From JAFAHD01 sp963772515 (GTDB taxonomy: Bacteria > Vulcanimicrobiota > Vulcanimicrobiia > Eremiobacterales > Eremiobacteraceae), in contig CAVYXC010000002.1 in NCBI GenBank assembly GCA_963772515.1, positions 992,001 through 1,056,000 of the forward strand: DNA of 64,000 bases. The letters run 5' to 3'. The notes below the pieces were generated by a model. It had not been told where the DNA came from. It did no database searches and worked only from the letters and a program-made list of their open reading frames with translations. Both the position numbers and the translations under genes were made by a program. Shown here piece by piece: positions 1 to 9,554 of this stretch. How positions within the stretch are numbered: the first letter of the stretch is position 1; each line of letters starts with the position of its first letter.

Positions 1-1
1 A

Positions 2-1339
2 CGGAAAGAAGCGGAGCAACAGCTGGCGCGCCACGCGCACTACGATTCGCTGACAGAGCTTCCCAACCGCACGCTGCTCACCGACCGCGCCAATCAAGCG
101 ATCGCGTATTCCGACCGCCACAAACGGCCGACCGCCGTGCTCTTCCTCGATCTCGATCGCTTCAAGAACGTCAACGACACGCTCGGCCACTCGATCGGCG
201 ACGCGCTGCTCAAGGCGGTGGCGGGCCGGCTCAAACGCAGCGTGCGAGCGGTCGACTGCGTCGCGCGTCTGGGCGGCGACGAGTTCATCATCGTCTTGAC
301 CGATCTGCCCAACTCGCAAGCCGCGATGAAGATCGCGCAGAAGATCGTCAACGAGACCGGCCGCTCGTACGTCGTCTCCGGTCACGAGCTGTTCACCACC
401 GCCAGCATCGGCATCAGCATGTACCCGGCGGACGGCCACGACGTCGAGACGCTGCTGCGCAACGCCGATACCGCGATGTACAAAGCCAAGGAGCGCGGCG
501 GCAACAACTTCCAGTTCTTCGCGCCGGAGATGCACGCGGTCGCCGTCAGACGGCTGTCCCTTGAGAACGAATTGCGCAATGCGCTGCGCCGCGACGAATT
601 CTTGCTCCACTACCAGCCCATCGCATCGCTGCGCACCGGCGAGATCATCGGCGCGGAAGCGCTGCTGCGCTGGCGCCATCCCACGCTCGGCCTGAGACTG
701 CCCGACGACTTCACGGCGATCGCCGAGGACGCCGGATTGATCGTGCCGATCGGCGCGTGGGCGGTTCGCGCCGCCTGCGAGCAGATGAAGAACTGGCAGC
801 GCCAAGGCGTCGCGCCCGCCCGCATCACCGTCAACATCTCCCCGCGCCAGTTCGCCGAGCCGCACTTCATCAAGATGATCGCCGGAGTGCTGCGCGCGAC
901 CCGTCTGGAGCCATCGTCGCTGGAGATCGAGCTCACCGAGACGGGCATCATGACCGATGTCAAACGCTCCGTGCGCATCATGCGCCAGCTCGTGTCTATG
1001 GGCGTGCGCATCGCCATCGACGACTTCGGCACGGGCTACAGCTCGCTTGCCTATCTCAAGCAGCTGCCGGTCTCGTCGCTCAAAATCGACCGCCAATTCA
1101 TCCGCAGCATCGAAAGCGACTCGTTCGACGCGTCGATCGTCGGCGCGATGATCACCGTGGCACACAATCGGCGCTTACAGGTCGTCGCGGTCGGGGTCGA
1201 GACGCTCGTCCAGCGCGACGCGCTGCGCCGGCTGACCTGCGACGAGATCCAGGGGCACCTGCTGAGCGCGCCGCTGCCCGCCTCCGAATTGCAGCGCCTG
1301 CTCGAACAAAGGCCGGCCGCTCAGACCGACGCAGTCTGA
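2..1339 (+). CDS. GGDEF-EAL cyclic-di-GMP signalling protein (5' partial, degenerate EAL)
   Basis: The start lies off the window; 445 residues are visible, opening in the linker with D-S-L-T-E-L-P-N-R, the usual entry to a GGDEF domain. The diguanylate cyclase site is intact (RLGGDEF, about residues 87-93). The EAL domain keeps E-A-L (GAEALLRWRHP), the Asn of VNISPRQF, the Glu of ELTET, DDFGTGYSSL, LKID and the Gln of CDEIQG. The motif normally read as A-E-G-V-E is here A-V-G-V-E (codon 1190-1192 is GTC), so one conserved acidic residue of the phosphodiesterase site is gone. Family knowledge: GGDEF makes and EAL hydrolyses c-di-GMP. I infer cyclase activity with weak or absent hydrolysis. The N-terminal sensor domains are not visible. 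The next gene, metY, starts 88 bases later and is functionally unrelated. Confidence 0.95.
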   Translation, partial: RKEAEQQLARHAHYDSLTELPNRTLLTDRANQAIAYSDRHKRPTAVLFLDLDRFKNVNDTLGHSIGDALLKAVAGRLKRSVRAVDCVARLGGDEFIIVLTDLPNSQAAMKIAQKIVNETGRSYVVSGHELFTTASIGISMYPADGHDVETLLRNADTAMYKAKERGGNNFQFFAPEMHAVAVRRLSLENELRNALRRDEFLLHYQPIASLRTGEIIGAEALLRWRHPTLGLRLPDDFTAIAEDAGLIVPIGAWAVRAACEQMKNWQRQGVAPARITVNISPRQFAEPHFIKMIAGVLRATRLEPSSLEIELTETGIMTDVKRSVRIMRQLVSMGVRIAIDDFGTGYSSLAYLKQLPVSSLKIDRQFIRSIESDSFDASIVGAMITVAHNRRLQVVAVGVETLVQRDALRRLTCDEIQGHLLSAPLPASELQRLLEQRPAAQTDAV

Positions 1340-1426
1340 AAATCGCTTTTCCAGGAAAAATATCCGGTCCATGGAAGCTTTCCGGGCTCCCGCGCCTGCG
1401 TTTGATCTTTGGGAGACCCCCGGCCA

Positions 1427-2747
1427 ATGCACAAGGACCGACAGTTCGGCTTTTCGACGCGTGCGCTGCATGCAGGCACCCCGCCCGATCCGGCGACCGG
1501 CGCCCGCGCGGCACCGCTGTACATGAGTTCCAGTTTCGTCTTCGACTCGGCCGAGCACGCACGCGAGCTCTTCTCGCTGCGCAGCTACGGGACGATCTAC
1601 TCGCGCATCTCCAACCCGACCGTCGCGGCGTTCGAAGAGAAGATCGCCAGCCTTGAAGGCGGCCTCGGGGCGGTGGCGACGGCGTCGGGCCAAGCGGCCC
1701 AGCTGCTCGCGATCCTGAGCCTGGCGCAAGCCGGCGACCACATCGTCGCATCATCGAATCTGTACGGCGGCACGGTGACGCAGTTCGCCGTCACGCTCAA
1801 GCGCATGGGCATCGACGTCACGTTCGTGCCCAACAGCGATCCAGCGGGCATGCGAGCGGCCGTGCGGCCCAATAGCAAGGCGCTCTACGTCGAGACGATC
1901 GGCAATCCGCTCGGCAACATCGCCGACCTTGATGCGCTGGCCGCTGCGGCGCACGGCGCCGGCCTGCCGCTGATCGTCGACAACACCTTTGCGTCGCCGT
2001 ATCTCTGCCGCCCGATCGAACATGGCGCCGACATCGTGCTGCATTCCGCGACCAAGTTCTTGAGCGGCAGCGGCACGCTCATCGGCGGCGTGCTCGTCGA
2101 GTCAGGCAAGTTCGATTGGAACGCGGGCAAACATCCGCTTATCGCGGCGCCGAGCCCCGCCTACCACGGCATGAGTTTTGCCGAGACGTTCGGCGAGTTC
2201 GCGTTCTTGTGCCGCTCGCGGCTCGAAGTGCTGCGCGACATCGGCGCGTGCATGTCGCCGATGAACGCGTGGCTGCTCATCCTCGGTCTTGAGACCCTGG
2301 TCGTGCGCATGCGCCAGCACGTCGCCAACGCCGTGCGCGTCGCCGAGTTCCTCGAAGGACATGAGGGCGTCGCGTGGGTCAAGTATGCCGGTCTTCCATC
2401 GAGCCCGCAGCATGCGCTGGCCAAGCGCTACTTGCCACGTGGCGCGGGTTCGATCTTCACGTTCGGCGTGCGCGGCGGGCGGGAAGCCGGCGTCAAATTC
2501 ATCGACTCGCTGCAGCTGTGGAGCCACCTCGCCAACGTCGGCGACGCCAAGAGCTTGGTCATCCATCCGGCTTCGACGACGCACCAGCAATTGACCGATG
2601 AGGAGCTGATCGCCGCCGGCATCACCCCAGACATGGTACGCTCTGTCGGTGGGGCTCGAAGATGCTGACGATCTCATCTGGGATCTCGATAACGCATTGG
2701 CGGCGGCGCAAACCGTCGCGCTGGCCGAAACCGGAGCGGGGCTGTGA
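1427..2747 (+). CDS. metY: O-acetylhomoserine sulfhydrylase (MetY type), frameshifted near the 3' end
   Basis: PLP enzyme of the Cys/Met metabolism family that makes homocysteine from O-acetylhomoserine and sulfide in the cytoplasm. HSATKF carries the PLP lysine, and the long insert with SGKFDWNAGKHP is typical of MetY rather than cystathionine gamma-synthase. ATG 1427 is preferred over an upstream TTG at 1409 because GGGAGA sits 10 bases ahead. As sequenced the frame runs out early (stop at 2668) after D-M-V-R. Skipping one base near 2642 restores L-S-V-G-L-E-D and a normal C-terminus of about 34 residues ending at 2747. The restored stop overlaps the GTG of the next gene by four bases (GTGA), which supports the corrected frame. 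The shift is either an assembly error or a recent mutation. Confidence 0.88.
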
Positions 2748-3220
2748 TCCTCACGACGCCCGAACAGCGGCACGCGCTGCTCGACCGCTCGCACAAGGTC
2801 GCTATGGTCGGCGCGAGCGCCAACTCCCTGCGACCGAGCTATTTCGTGTTCCGCTACCTCATCACGCACGGCTTCGACGTCCGCCCCGTCAATCCGAAGT
2901 ACGGCGACATCGACGGTACCAAGAGCTATCCGACGCTTGCCGCCTACGCCGCGGAGAACGGGCCGCCCGATATCGTGGACGTGTTCCGCAAGCCTGCCGA
3001 CACTCCGCAAGTCGCGCGCGACGCGGTGGCGGCCGGCGCGAAAGCGATCTGGTTCCAGTACGGCGTCATCAACGACGAGGCCATCCGCATCGCCGACCAG
3101 GCGGGGCTCGACGTCGTCGCCGATCGCTGCATGAAGGTCGAGCACGCGCGCTTCGCGGGCGGATTGACCGTCAGCGGCATGAACTCGGGCGTTCTGACAT
3201 CAAAACGGCGATCTCTGTGA
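2744..3220 (+). CDS. CoA-binding domain protein (YccU-like)
   Basis: Single-domain Rossmann protein of 158 residues, a normal size for the CoA_binding_2 family. The nucleotide loop is VAMVGASANSLRPS near residues 20-33. The family hallmark A-D-R-C-M-K-V-E-H is near the C-terminus. Members bind CoA or acyl-CoA; the physiological role is not established. GTG 2744 overlaps the frame-corrected stop of metY, so the two are likely co-transcribed, a pairing also seen in other bacteria. The last residues (LTSKRRSL) look unconserved. A palindromic repeat follows 13 bases after the stop. Confidence 0.88.
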   Translation: MILTTPEQRHALLDRSHKVAMVGASANSLRPSYFVFRYLITHGFDVRPVNPKYGDIDGTKSYPTLAAYAAENGPPDIVDVFRKPADTPQVARDAVAAGAKAIWFQYGVINDEAIRIADQAGLDVVADRCMKVEHARFAGGLTVSGMNSGVLTSKRRSL

Positions 3221-3233
3221 CGTACCGCGTCAC

Positions 3234-3253
3234 CGGTCGAATAAATTCGACCG
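3234..3253. repeat. 20-bp intergenic palindrome, copy 1
   Basis: CGGTCGAATAAATTCGACCG, followed by CTCC. The arms are near-perfect inverted repeats around a short A/T centre. Five other copies occur in the window. This one lies between the CoA-binding gene and the decayed peptide-binding gene, just upstream of the latter's AGGAG. Confidence 0.9.
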
Positions 3254-3272
3254 CTCCATCAGGAGTTTGACA

Positions 3273-4927
3273 ATGCATCGTCATCTGTTCGCCCTTGCGT
3301 GCTTTGCGCAGTTCTGCTGGCCGGCGGGCTCGAGCGGCTGTACGAAGATCAGCACATCGACATCCGGACGGGTCGACCGAAAGCCACACGATCCACGGCG
3401 TGCTGCGTATCGGCAACAACTCCGAGCCCGATAACATGAATCCGGTCGTCGGCAACTTGCAGACCGAGGTGGACCTCTCGATGTTCTGGGGCGGATATCT
3501 GCTCAACTGGACCAACGACAACAAGTTCATCGGCGAACTGGCGATGGAAGAGCCGACGCTGGAGAACGGCGGCATCAGCAAGGACGGACTGTCGATCACC
3601 TATCACTTGCGTAAGGGTGTGAAATGGCAGGACGGGCCGGAATTCACCGCGGACGACGTCATCTATACGTGGCAGCAGGTGATGAACCCCAAGAACAACG
3701 TCGGCAGTCGCGTCGGCTACGATATCATTACCGCGATTGACAAGAAAGACCCGTACACCATCACCGTCCACCTCAAGAAGCCGTTCGCTCCGTTCGTCGC
3801 CTCATTCTTCACGATGTCGGCCAATCCGTATCCGATCCTGCCGAAGCACTCTATTCTCTCAATATGCGGATCATCAATCAGGTTCCTTACAATGACAAAC
3901 CCGTTGGGAACTGGTCCGTTTATCGTCACCGATTGGGAGAACGGCAGCCTTATCACGATGGTGGCAAACCCCAATTATTGGCGCGGGCCGCCGAAACTGC
4001 AAAAAGTCGAGTACCATATCATCCCCAACGAGAACACGTTGCTGACACAGCTACAGACACACGAGCTCGATTTCACGTACAATGCGTCGGCGTCGCAATA
4101 CGAGGAGCTCAAGAAGATCCCCGGCACCAAGGTTTATCTCACGCCCTTCACGCAGTACGGCCAGCTCGGGTTCAATATGACTGTCTCGACGCTGCGGACA
4201 AGATGGTCCGACAGGCCCTCACCTATGCGACCGACCGGAACGAACTGATCAGGAAAATGACACATGGCGTGAACATACCTGCATCCAGCGACCAACCCCC
4301 GTTCTTATGGGCCTACAACCCGAACGTCAAGAAATATCGATATGATGTCGTCATGGCGGCCAAACTCCTCGACCAGGCGGGATGGAAGCTGGGGTCGGAC
4401 GGCTATCGTCACAACTCCAAGGGCGAAAAGCTAAGCATTCAGTTCACCGGTGCGACCGGGCGTGCTGATAGCTAAGCTCGAGGAGGTCGTGCAGGCGCAA
4501 TGGCGCAAAGTCGGCGTCGAGGTGACGATTAAGAACTAGCTATCGAACCTAGCTCTTCGCGAGCTATGGCGCGGCGGCATCCTGCAGCGAGGTAAGTTCG
4601 ACATCGGATGTACTCATGGAACAATGGAGTGGACCCGGACAACTCGACCCTGTGGATGTGCGATCAGGTTCCGCCGGCCGGCCAGAACACGTACCATCTG
4701 TGCGATCCGCAGATCGATGCCGCCGAACATATCGCTCTGACGCACTATGATAGCCCGACACGCGCAAGAAGGCCTACTTCACGATCGCGGAGCGTTTAGC
4801 AGAGGATCAGCCCGCCATAATCAACTGGTTCTACCGACGCCTCGACATCGGCAGCGTGGATTTCAAGGGCTACAAGCCGGCGCACGCCGTGAGCGAGTTC
4901 TGGAACACGTGGGAGTATTCGATCTGA
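3273..4927 (+). pseudogene. Decayed extracellular solute-binding protein family 5 lipoprotein
   Basis: Remnant of a peptide/nickel-type ABC binding protein. ATG 3273 follows AGGAG, and the start encodes a hydrophobic leader with a possible lipobox near S-S-G-C. Matching stretches are scattered over several frames: GVLRIGNNSEPDNMNPVVG, MFWGGYLLNW, GISKDGLSITYHLRKGVKW, then NPLGTGPFIV and ANPNYWRGPPKL in one frame; MRIINQVPYNDKPVG and VRQALTYATDRNELI in another; WNNGVDPDNSTLWMCDQ in a third; and a C-terminus ending EFWNTWEYSI. There are at least four frameshifts plus in-frame stops (for example at 4473 and after TIKN near 4537). Order and content match the intact paralogue directly downstream, so this is a tandem duplicate undergoing decay. 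No function is expected. Confidence 0.9.
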
Positions 4928-6579
4928 GCCCCGCGCGTAAAGACGTAATCGCGCCTCTTTTACGCGCGCTCGTCGCGCTCGCGCTATGTCTCGCAGTGGC
5001 TGATTGCTCGAAGATCCAGACGAGCACCCAAGCCGGCCAGCAGGCGCCGTCGCACCCGGGCGTCGTGCGCGTCGTCGGCGCGGGCACGCTCGATTCGCTG
5101 GTGCCGGAGCTCTCCGCGTCCGCGGCCTCGAGCGACGCGGCGATGTTCTGGGGCGGCTGGTTCTTCCTCGTCGACGACAAGGGCCAGCTCGTGCCGGATC
5201 TCGCGACGGAGATCCCCACGGACAAGAACGGCGGCATCAGCGCGGATGGACGGACGATCACGTATCATCTGCGCAAGGGCGTGCTCTGGCACGATGGCGT
5301 GCCGTTCACCGCAGCAGATGCGGTCTTCACCTGGCACGCGATCATGAATCCCGCCAACAACGTGGTCAGCCGCACGGGCTGGGATCAGATCGACTCCATG
5401 AGCGCACCCGACGACCACACGCTCGTCGTCACGCTCAAGCGGCCGTACGCTCCGGCCATCGCGACGTTCTTCGCGCCGAGCCTCGCACCGATGCCGGTGC
5501 TGCCCGCGCACCTGCTCAAAGACCTTCCTGACATCAACCACGCGGCATACAACAACAAGCCGGTCGGCACTGGGCCGTTCATGGTCGCCTTGTATCAGCC
5601 GCAGATCGGTATCACGCTGGTCGCGAACCCCCATTACTGGCGCGGCCCGCCCAAGCTCAAAGAGATCGACTATCTGATCATCCCCGACTCCAACACGCGC
5701 ACCATCATGATGCGCACGGGCGAAGCGGACCTGTATTCGGATGCACAGGTAAACCAGCTGCCCGAATTGGCGACGATACAGCGCGCGACGCTGCATCGCA
5801 CGCCGTTCAACGAGTTCTACTATCTGACGTTCAACGTCACGCACCCGCCGCTCGATGACGTCCGGATCCGGCGCGCCCTTGCCATGGCGATCGACAAGCA
5901 GTACATCATCCGCAACGTGATGCACAACGCTGCCGATCCGGCGGTAGGCGACCAGCCGTCGTACCTCTACACCTACGATCCGCACGTGGGCGCGCCCGTC
6001 TATGACCCCAAGGGCGCTGCTGCGTTGTTCGACGCGACCGGCTGGAAGCTCGGCGCCGACGGCATGCGGTCCAAGAACGGCAAACCGCTGGAGCTTGTCT
6101 ATGTCTTCGACCGCGAGGCGAGCGACGGCGAACGGCTCGGCGCCATCTTGCAGCAGCAGCTGCGCGCTGCCGGCGTCGATCTTTCGATCAAGGGGATCGC
6201 GCACAGCATCTATTATGCCGACAAGAACGCAGGCGGTATCCTCTCGCAGGGCAAGTTCGACATCGCCTACGAGGGCTGGATCGGCGGCGTCGACCCCGAC
6301 GACATCGCGCTATGGGCGTGCGATCAGCGCGGCGGCTTCAACCATTCGTTCATCTGCGACCCGCGCATCGACGCAGCCGAGCGCGATGCGCTCACGCACT
6401 ATGACACGGCGACGCGCAAGGCAGCGTACGGCCGGATCCAGGACTTGCTCGCCGCCGACGTGCCGGTCGATTTCTTGTGGTGGACGCGGCGCAACGACGA
6501 TGTGGCCAACTCGATGCACGGGTACGAGCCGGCGCCGGCCGTCACGACCTTTTGGAACTCATGGGAATGGACCAACTGA
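4909..6579 (+). CDS. Peptide/oligopeptide ABC transporter substrate-binding lipoprotein (SBP family 5)
   Basis: Full-length family 5 binding protein, about 556 residues. Family motifs include TYHLRKGVLWHDGVPFTAAD, VGTGPFMV, ANPHYWRGPPKL, and VRIRRALAMAIDKQYI. An N-terminal hydrophobic stretch (LLRALVALALCLAVADC) suggests a lipoprotein, though Asp before the Cys is not a good lipobox. The start is uncertain: no ATG is available, and GTG 4909 or CTG 4924 are the candidates, both overlapping the end of the decayed paralogue. The domain order matches the upstream pseudogene throughout. No permease or ATPase genes lie nearby, so the transport partner is encoded elsewhere or it is an orphan receptor. 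The stop overlaps the next gene. Confidence 0.88.
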   Translation: MGVFDLSPARKDVIAPLLRALVALALCLAVADCSKIQTSTQAGQQAPSHPGVVRVVGAGTLDSLVPELSASAASSDAAMFWGGWFFLVDDKGQLVPDLATEIPTDKNGGISADGRTITYHLRKGVLWHDGVPFTAADAVFTWHAIMNPANNVVSRTGWDQIDSMSAPDDHTLVVTLKRPYAPAIATFFAPSLAPMPVLPAHLLKDLPDINHAAYNNKPVGTGPFMVALYQPQIGITLVANPHYWRGPPKLKEIDYLIIPDSNTRTIMMRTGEADLYSDAQVNQLPELATIQRATLHRTPFNEFYYLTFNVTHPPLDDVRIRRALAMAIDKQYIIRNVMHNAADPAVGDQPSYLYTYDPHVGAPVYDPKGAAALFDATGWKLGADGMRSKNGKPLELVYVFDREASDGERLGAILQQQLRAAGVDLSIKGIAHSIYYADKNAGGILSQGKFDIAYEGWIGGVDPDDIALWACDQRGGFNHSFICDPRIDAAERDALTHYDTATRKAAYGRIQDLLAADVPVDFLWWTRRNDDVANSMHGYEPAPAVTTFWNSWEWTN

Positions 6580-7631
6580 TCGATCTGCGCAGCGACACGG
6601 TCACCAAACCGTCGGCCGCGATGCGCGCCGCGATGGCGGCAGCGGACGTCGGCGATGACGTCTACGGCGAAGATCCGACCGTCGCGCTGCTCGAGCGCGA
6701 GACCGCGGCCGCCTTGGGCAAGGAAGAGGCGCTCTTCGTCGCCAGCGGCACGATGGGCAACCTGGTCAGCGTCCTGGCTCACTGCGCGCGCGGCGAAGAA
6801 GCGATCGTCGGCGACCAAGCGCATCATTTCTTGTACGAATCGGGCAGCGCCGCGACGTTCGGCGGCATCCAGTTGCGCCCGGTGCCAAACCACGGCGGCG
6901 AGCTGGATCCGGACGAGGTCGAGCGAGCGGTGCGCGGATCCGACATCCATTTTCCGCGCACTGCGCTGCTGTGTCTTGAGAACACGCACAATCGCGGCGG
7001 CGGACGGCCTCTGAGCGTCGCGCGGACGGAGGCGTTGACCGCGGTCGCGCGGCGCCGCGGATTCCCCGTGCACCTCGACGGAGCTCGGCTGTTCAACGCC
7101 GCGGTCGCGCTCGGCGTGCCGGCAACTGCGCTGACCAACAGCGTCGACTCGGTCAGCATCTGTTTCTCCAAGGGCCTAGGCGCGCCGGTCGGGTCGGCGG
7201 TCGCCGGCAACCGCGCGTTCGTGGAGCGCGCGCGCAAGGTGCGTAAGATGGCCGGCGGCGGCATGCGCCAAGCGGGCGTGATCGCAGCTGCTGCGCTCAT
7301 CGCGCTGCGCGACGGGCCGAAGCGATTGCACGAGGATCACGCCAACGCAAAGTCGTTCGCTGCGGCGCTCGCATCCGGCGGCGAGTTCGAGGTCGACCCG
7401 GCCGCGGTTACGACGAACATCATCATGTTTTCTCTGCCGCAGAAGTCGCCGATCGATCCGGTCGCGCTGGTCGTGGCGTGGCGCGAGGCAGGCGTGCTCG
7501 CGAATCACGTCGGCTATGGGCGCTTCCGGGCGGTGACCCACCTCGACGTCACGGGCGAACAGGTCGTTCGCGCCGCACAGATCATGGCGCAGACGGCGGC
7601 GCAGCAGCGTAAGGAGGCCGTGCATGTCTAG
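6561..7631 (+). CDS. ltaE: Low-specificity L-threonine aldolase
   Basis: PLP-dependent beta-eliminating lyase of 356 residues that cleaves threonine/allo-threonine to glycine and acetaldehyde. The N-terminus DLRSDTVTKPS, the DDVYGEDPTV segment, ENTHNRGGG, HLDGARLFNA, and the PLP lysine in CFSKGLGAPVGS are family signatures. Two in-frame ATGs are possible (6561 and 6567); 6561 is chosen because GGAA precedes it, and the start lies inside the 3' end of the binding-protein gene. The 3' end overlaps the next gene by eight bases. Cytoplasmic amino-acid metabolism is expected; nothing in the sequence ties it to the neighbouring transporter beyond position. Confidence 0.93.
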   Translation: MGMDQLIDLRSDTVTKPSAAMRAAMAAADVGDDVYGEDPTVALLERETAAALGKEEALFVASGTMGNLVSVLAHCARGEEAIVGDQAHHFLYESGSAATFGGIQLRPVPNHGGELDPDEVERAVRGSDIHFPRTALLCLENTHNRGGGRPLSVARTEALTAVARRRGFPVHLDGARLFNAAVALGVPATALTNSVDSVSICFSKGLGAPVGSAVAGNRAFVERARKVRKMAGGGMRQAGVIAAAALIALRDGPKRLHEDHANAKSFAAALASGGEFEVDPAAVTTNIIMFSLPQKSPIDPVALVVAWREAGVLANHVGYGRFRAVTHLDVTGEQVVRAAQIMAQTAAQQRKEAVHV

Positions 7632-9411
7632 ACGCTTTATCTTCGGCTTGGTCGCAGCGATCGTGGCGTGCGCGCCGCTTTGCGCGCTCGGCGACGACAG
7701 CGGCAGCCCCTCGCCGACGCCGGCGCTCGAAACGCCGATCCCGCAACCGGGAGATGCGGCCGTGGCCGTGATCGCCGACGCCTATTACAAAGGCGAATGG
7801 AAGTTCAGCCCCGGCACCGCGACCGATATCGGCGTGCATCAGTACGACGCCCAGCTGGGTTCTTTCACGGCCGCCAACATTCAAGCATACGACGCGAGCC
7901 TGCACGCGACGCTCGACAAACTGCAGCGCATCGATTCCTCGAAGCTATCGCTCGACGGCCTGACGGATCAACAGATGCTTGAGGAGTCGATCCAGACGAC
8001 GCTCTTCTGGGATGAAGAGCGGCCAACGTGGCGTGAGCAGCCCAGCTACTATTCGGACATCGCAGCTGACGGCGTGTACGGCATCATGTCGCGCAACTTC
8101 GCGCCGCTCGCCCAGCGCCTGGGGCTGGTCATCGCCCGCGAGAAGCAGATCCCCGCGGTGCTGGCCCAGGGCGAGAAGAACCTGCAGCCCGCGCGCATCG
8201 CGCCGATCGTCGCCTCTACGCAGACGCTCGACGCCGAGGGCGCAGCTGATTTTTTCTCGCACGACGTGCCGGCCGCGTTCGCCGGCGTCCAAGACCCAGC
8301 GCTGCGCGCGCAGTTCGCGGCCGCCAACGCGGCAGCCATCAAAGCGCTCCAAGGCTATGCGGCGTTTCTCAAGGCCGATGTCGTGCCGCACGCCGGCGGC
8401 TCGTTCGCTATCGGGGCGGCCGGTTACGCCAAGCTCGAGCGCTGGCAGAACGTCGCCGACATCCCGCTGGCGCACCTGCTGCAGATCGGCCAAGCCGATC
8501 TGGCCAAGAACAAGGCGGCGTTCCTCGCGACTGCGCACGCCATCGATGCCTCAAAAACGCCGCAGCAAGTGATGGCCCGCATACGGCTGGACCATCCCAG
8601 CAACGATCAGCTGATCGCGGCCGCGCAAGGAGATCTCAACGGCTTGGTCTCGTTCATCAAGCTCAAGGACATCATCGACCTGCCGCCCGCGCCGATCGCC
8701 AAAGCGCGGCCCACGCCGAAGTTCCAAGCGCAAACGTCGTTCGCGTCCATGAACTCGCCCGGCCCGCTCGAGACCAAGGCGACCGAGGCCTATTACAACG
8801 TGACGCTCGTGGATCCGCAGTGGACGAAGGCGCAGGCCGAGCAGCATCTGGAGTTCTACAACCGGCCGAGCCTGCTCATCATATCCACGCACGAAACCTA
8901 TCCAGGCCATTACACCAACTACCTCTTCAACAACGAACGCGACCTCAGCTTGGTACGCAAGATCGAATGGAACAGCGCCTTCGGCGAAGGCTGGGCGCAC
9001 TATGACGAGCAGATGATGGTGGACGAAGGGCTAGGCAACGGGGATCCGCGCTACCGTCTGATGCAGCTCTCGCTGGCGCTGCAGCGCGACTGCCGCTACA
9101 TCGTCGGCATCGAAGAGCACACGCAAGGGATGACGGTCGAGCAAGCCACCGCGTTCTTCGAGGCGAACGCGTTCATGGGTCGCGAGCCGTCCTATCGTGA
9201 GGCGGTGCGCGGCACCATCGACCCGCTCTACGGCTACTACACGCTGGGTAAGCTCATGCTGCTCAAGCTGCGCGCCGATTACCAGGCCAAGCAAGGAAGC
9301 GCGTACCATCTGAACCAGTTCCACGATGAGCTGCTCTCGCACGGCGACCCGCCGATCTATTTCCTGCGCAAGTACTTGCTCGGTGCGGACAACACCGGCG
9401 CATTGCTGTAA
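7624..9411 (+). CDS. Secreted DUF885 family protein, putative metalloprotease
   Basis: 595 residues with a cleavable signal peptide (MSRRFIFGLVAAIVACAPLCALG). The C-terminal half has the DUF885 signature H-E-T-Y-P-G-H, a zinc-site-like H-E-x-x-P-G-H, followed about 30 residues on by F-G-E-G-W-A-H-Y, which supplies a third acidic ligand. The family is classed as peptidase-like, but substrates are largely unknown. ATG 7624 has a strong AAGGAGG at 7612-7618 and overlaps the threonine aldolase stop, implying coupled translation. The stop is followed by an inverted-repeat region. Assignment to the family is secure; enzymatic function is inferred. Confidence 0.9.
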   Translation: MSRRFIFGLVAAIVACAPLCALGDDSGSPSPTPALETPIPQPGDAAVAVIADAYYKGEWKFSPGTATDIGVHQYDAQLGSFTAANIQAYDASLHATLDKLQRIDSSKLSLDGLTDQQMLEESIQTTLFWDEERPTWREQPSYYSDIAADGVYGIMSRNFAPLAQRLGLVIAREKQIPAVLAQGEKNLQPARIAPIVASTQTLDAEGAADFFSHDVPAAFAGVQDPALRAQFAAANAAAIKALQGYAAFLKADVVPHAGGSFAIGAAGYAKLERWQNVADIPLAHLLQIGQADLAKNKAAFLATAHAIDASKTPQQVMARIRLDHPSNDQLIAAAQGDLNGLVSFIKLKDIIDLPPAPIAKARPTPKFQAQTSFASMNSPGPLETKATEAYYNVTLVDPQWTKAQAEQHLEFYNRPSLLIISTHETYPGHYTNYLFNNERDLSLVRKIEWNSAFGEGWAHYDEQMMVDEGLGNGDPRYRLMQLSLALQRDCRYIVGIEEHTQGMTVEQATAFFEANAFMGREPSYREAVRGTIDPLYGYYTLGKLMLLKLRADYQAKQGSAYHLNQFHDELLSHGDPPIYFLRKYLLGADNTGALL

Positions 9412-9479
9412 ATGTCGACACGGCATTCCAGGACGTCCGGTTCCTCGGTGCGGTCCGATTCATCGGAATCGGCGCGCCG

Positions 9480-9551
9480 TACGTAGTATTAAGTGAGCGG
9501 TTCCCCGTTCGCCCTGCGGGAGCCGCTCATCCATTTAGAAGAATCTACGTA
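9480..9551. repeat. Nested inverted repeat between DUF885 gene and capA-like gene
   Basis: Outer arms TACGTAG (9480-9486) and CTACGTA (9545-9551) enclose inner arms TGAGCGG (9494-9500) and CCGCTCA (9523-9529), with CCCG/CGGG pairing inside these. The inner hairpin could terminate the upstream gene, but the tail (TCCATTT) is T-poor. The outer arm ends three bases before the next ATG, so it may also affect that start. Confidence 0.55.
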
Positions 9552-9554
9552 CGT

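Noticed and set aside
1340..1426. SAM-riboswitch upstream of metY
   Set aside because: The 87-base leader is too short and lacks the conserved multi-helix core; only a Shine-Dalgarno is visible.
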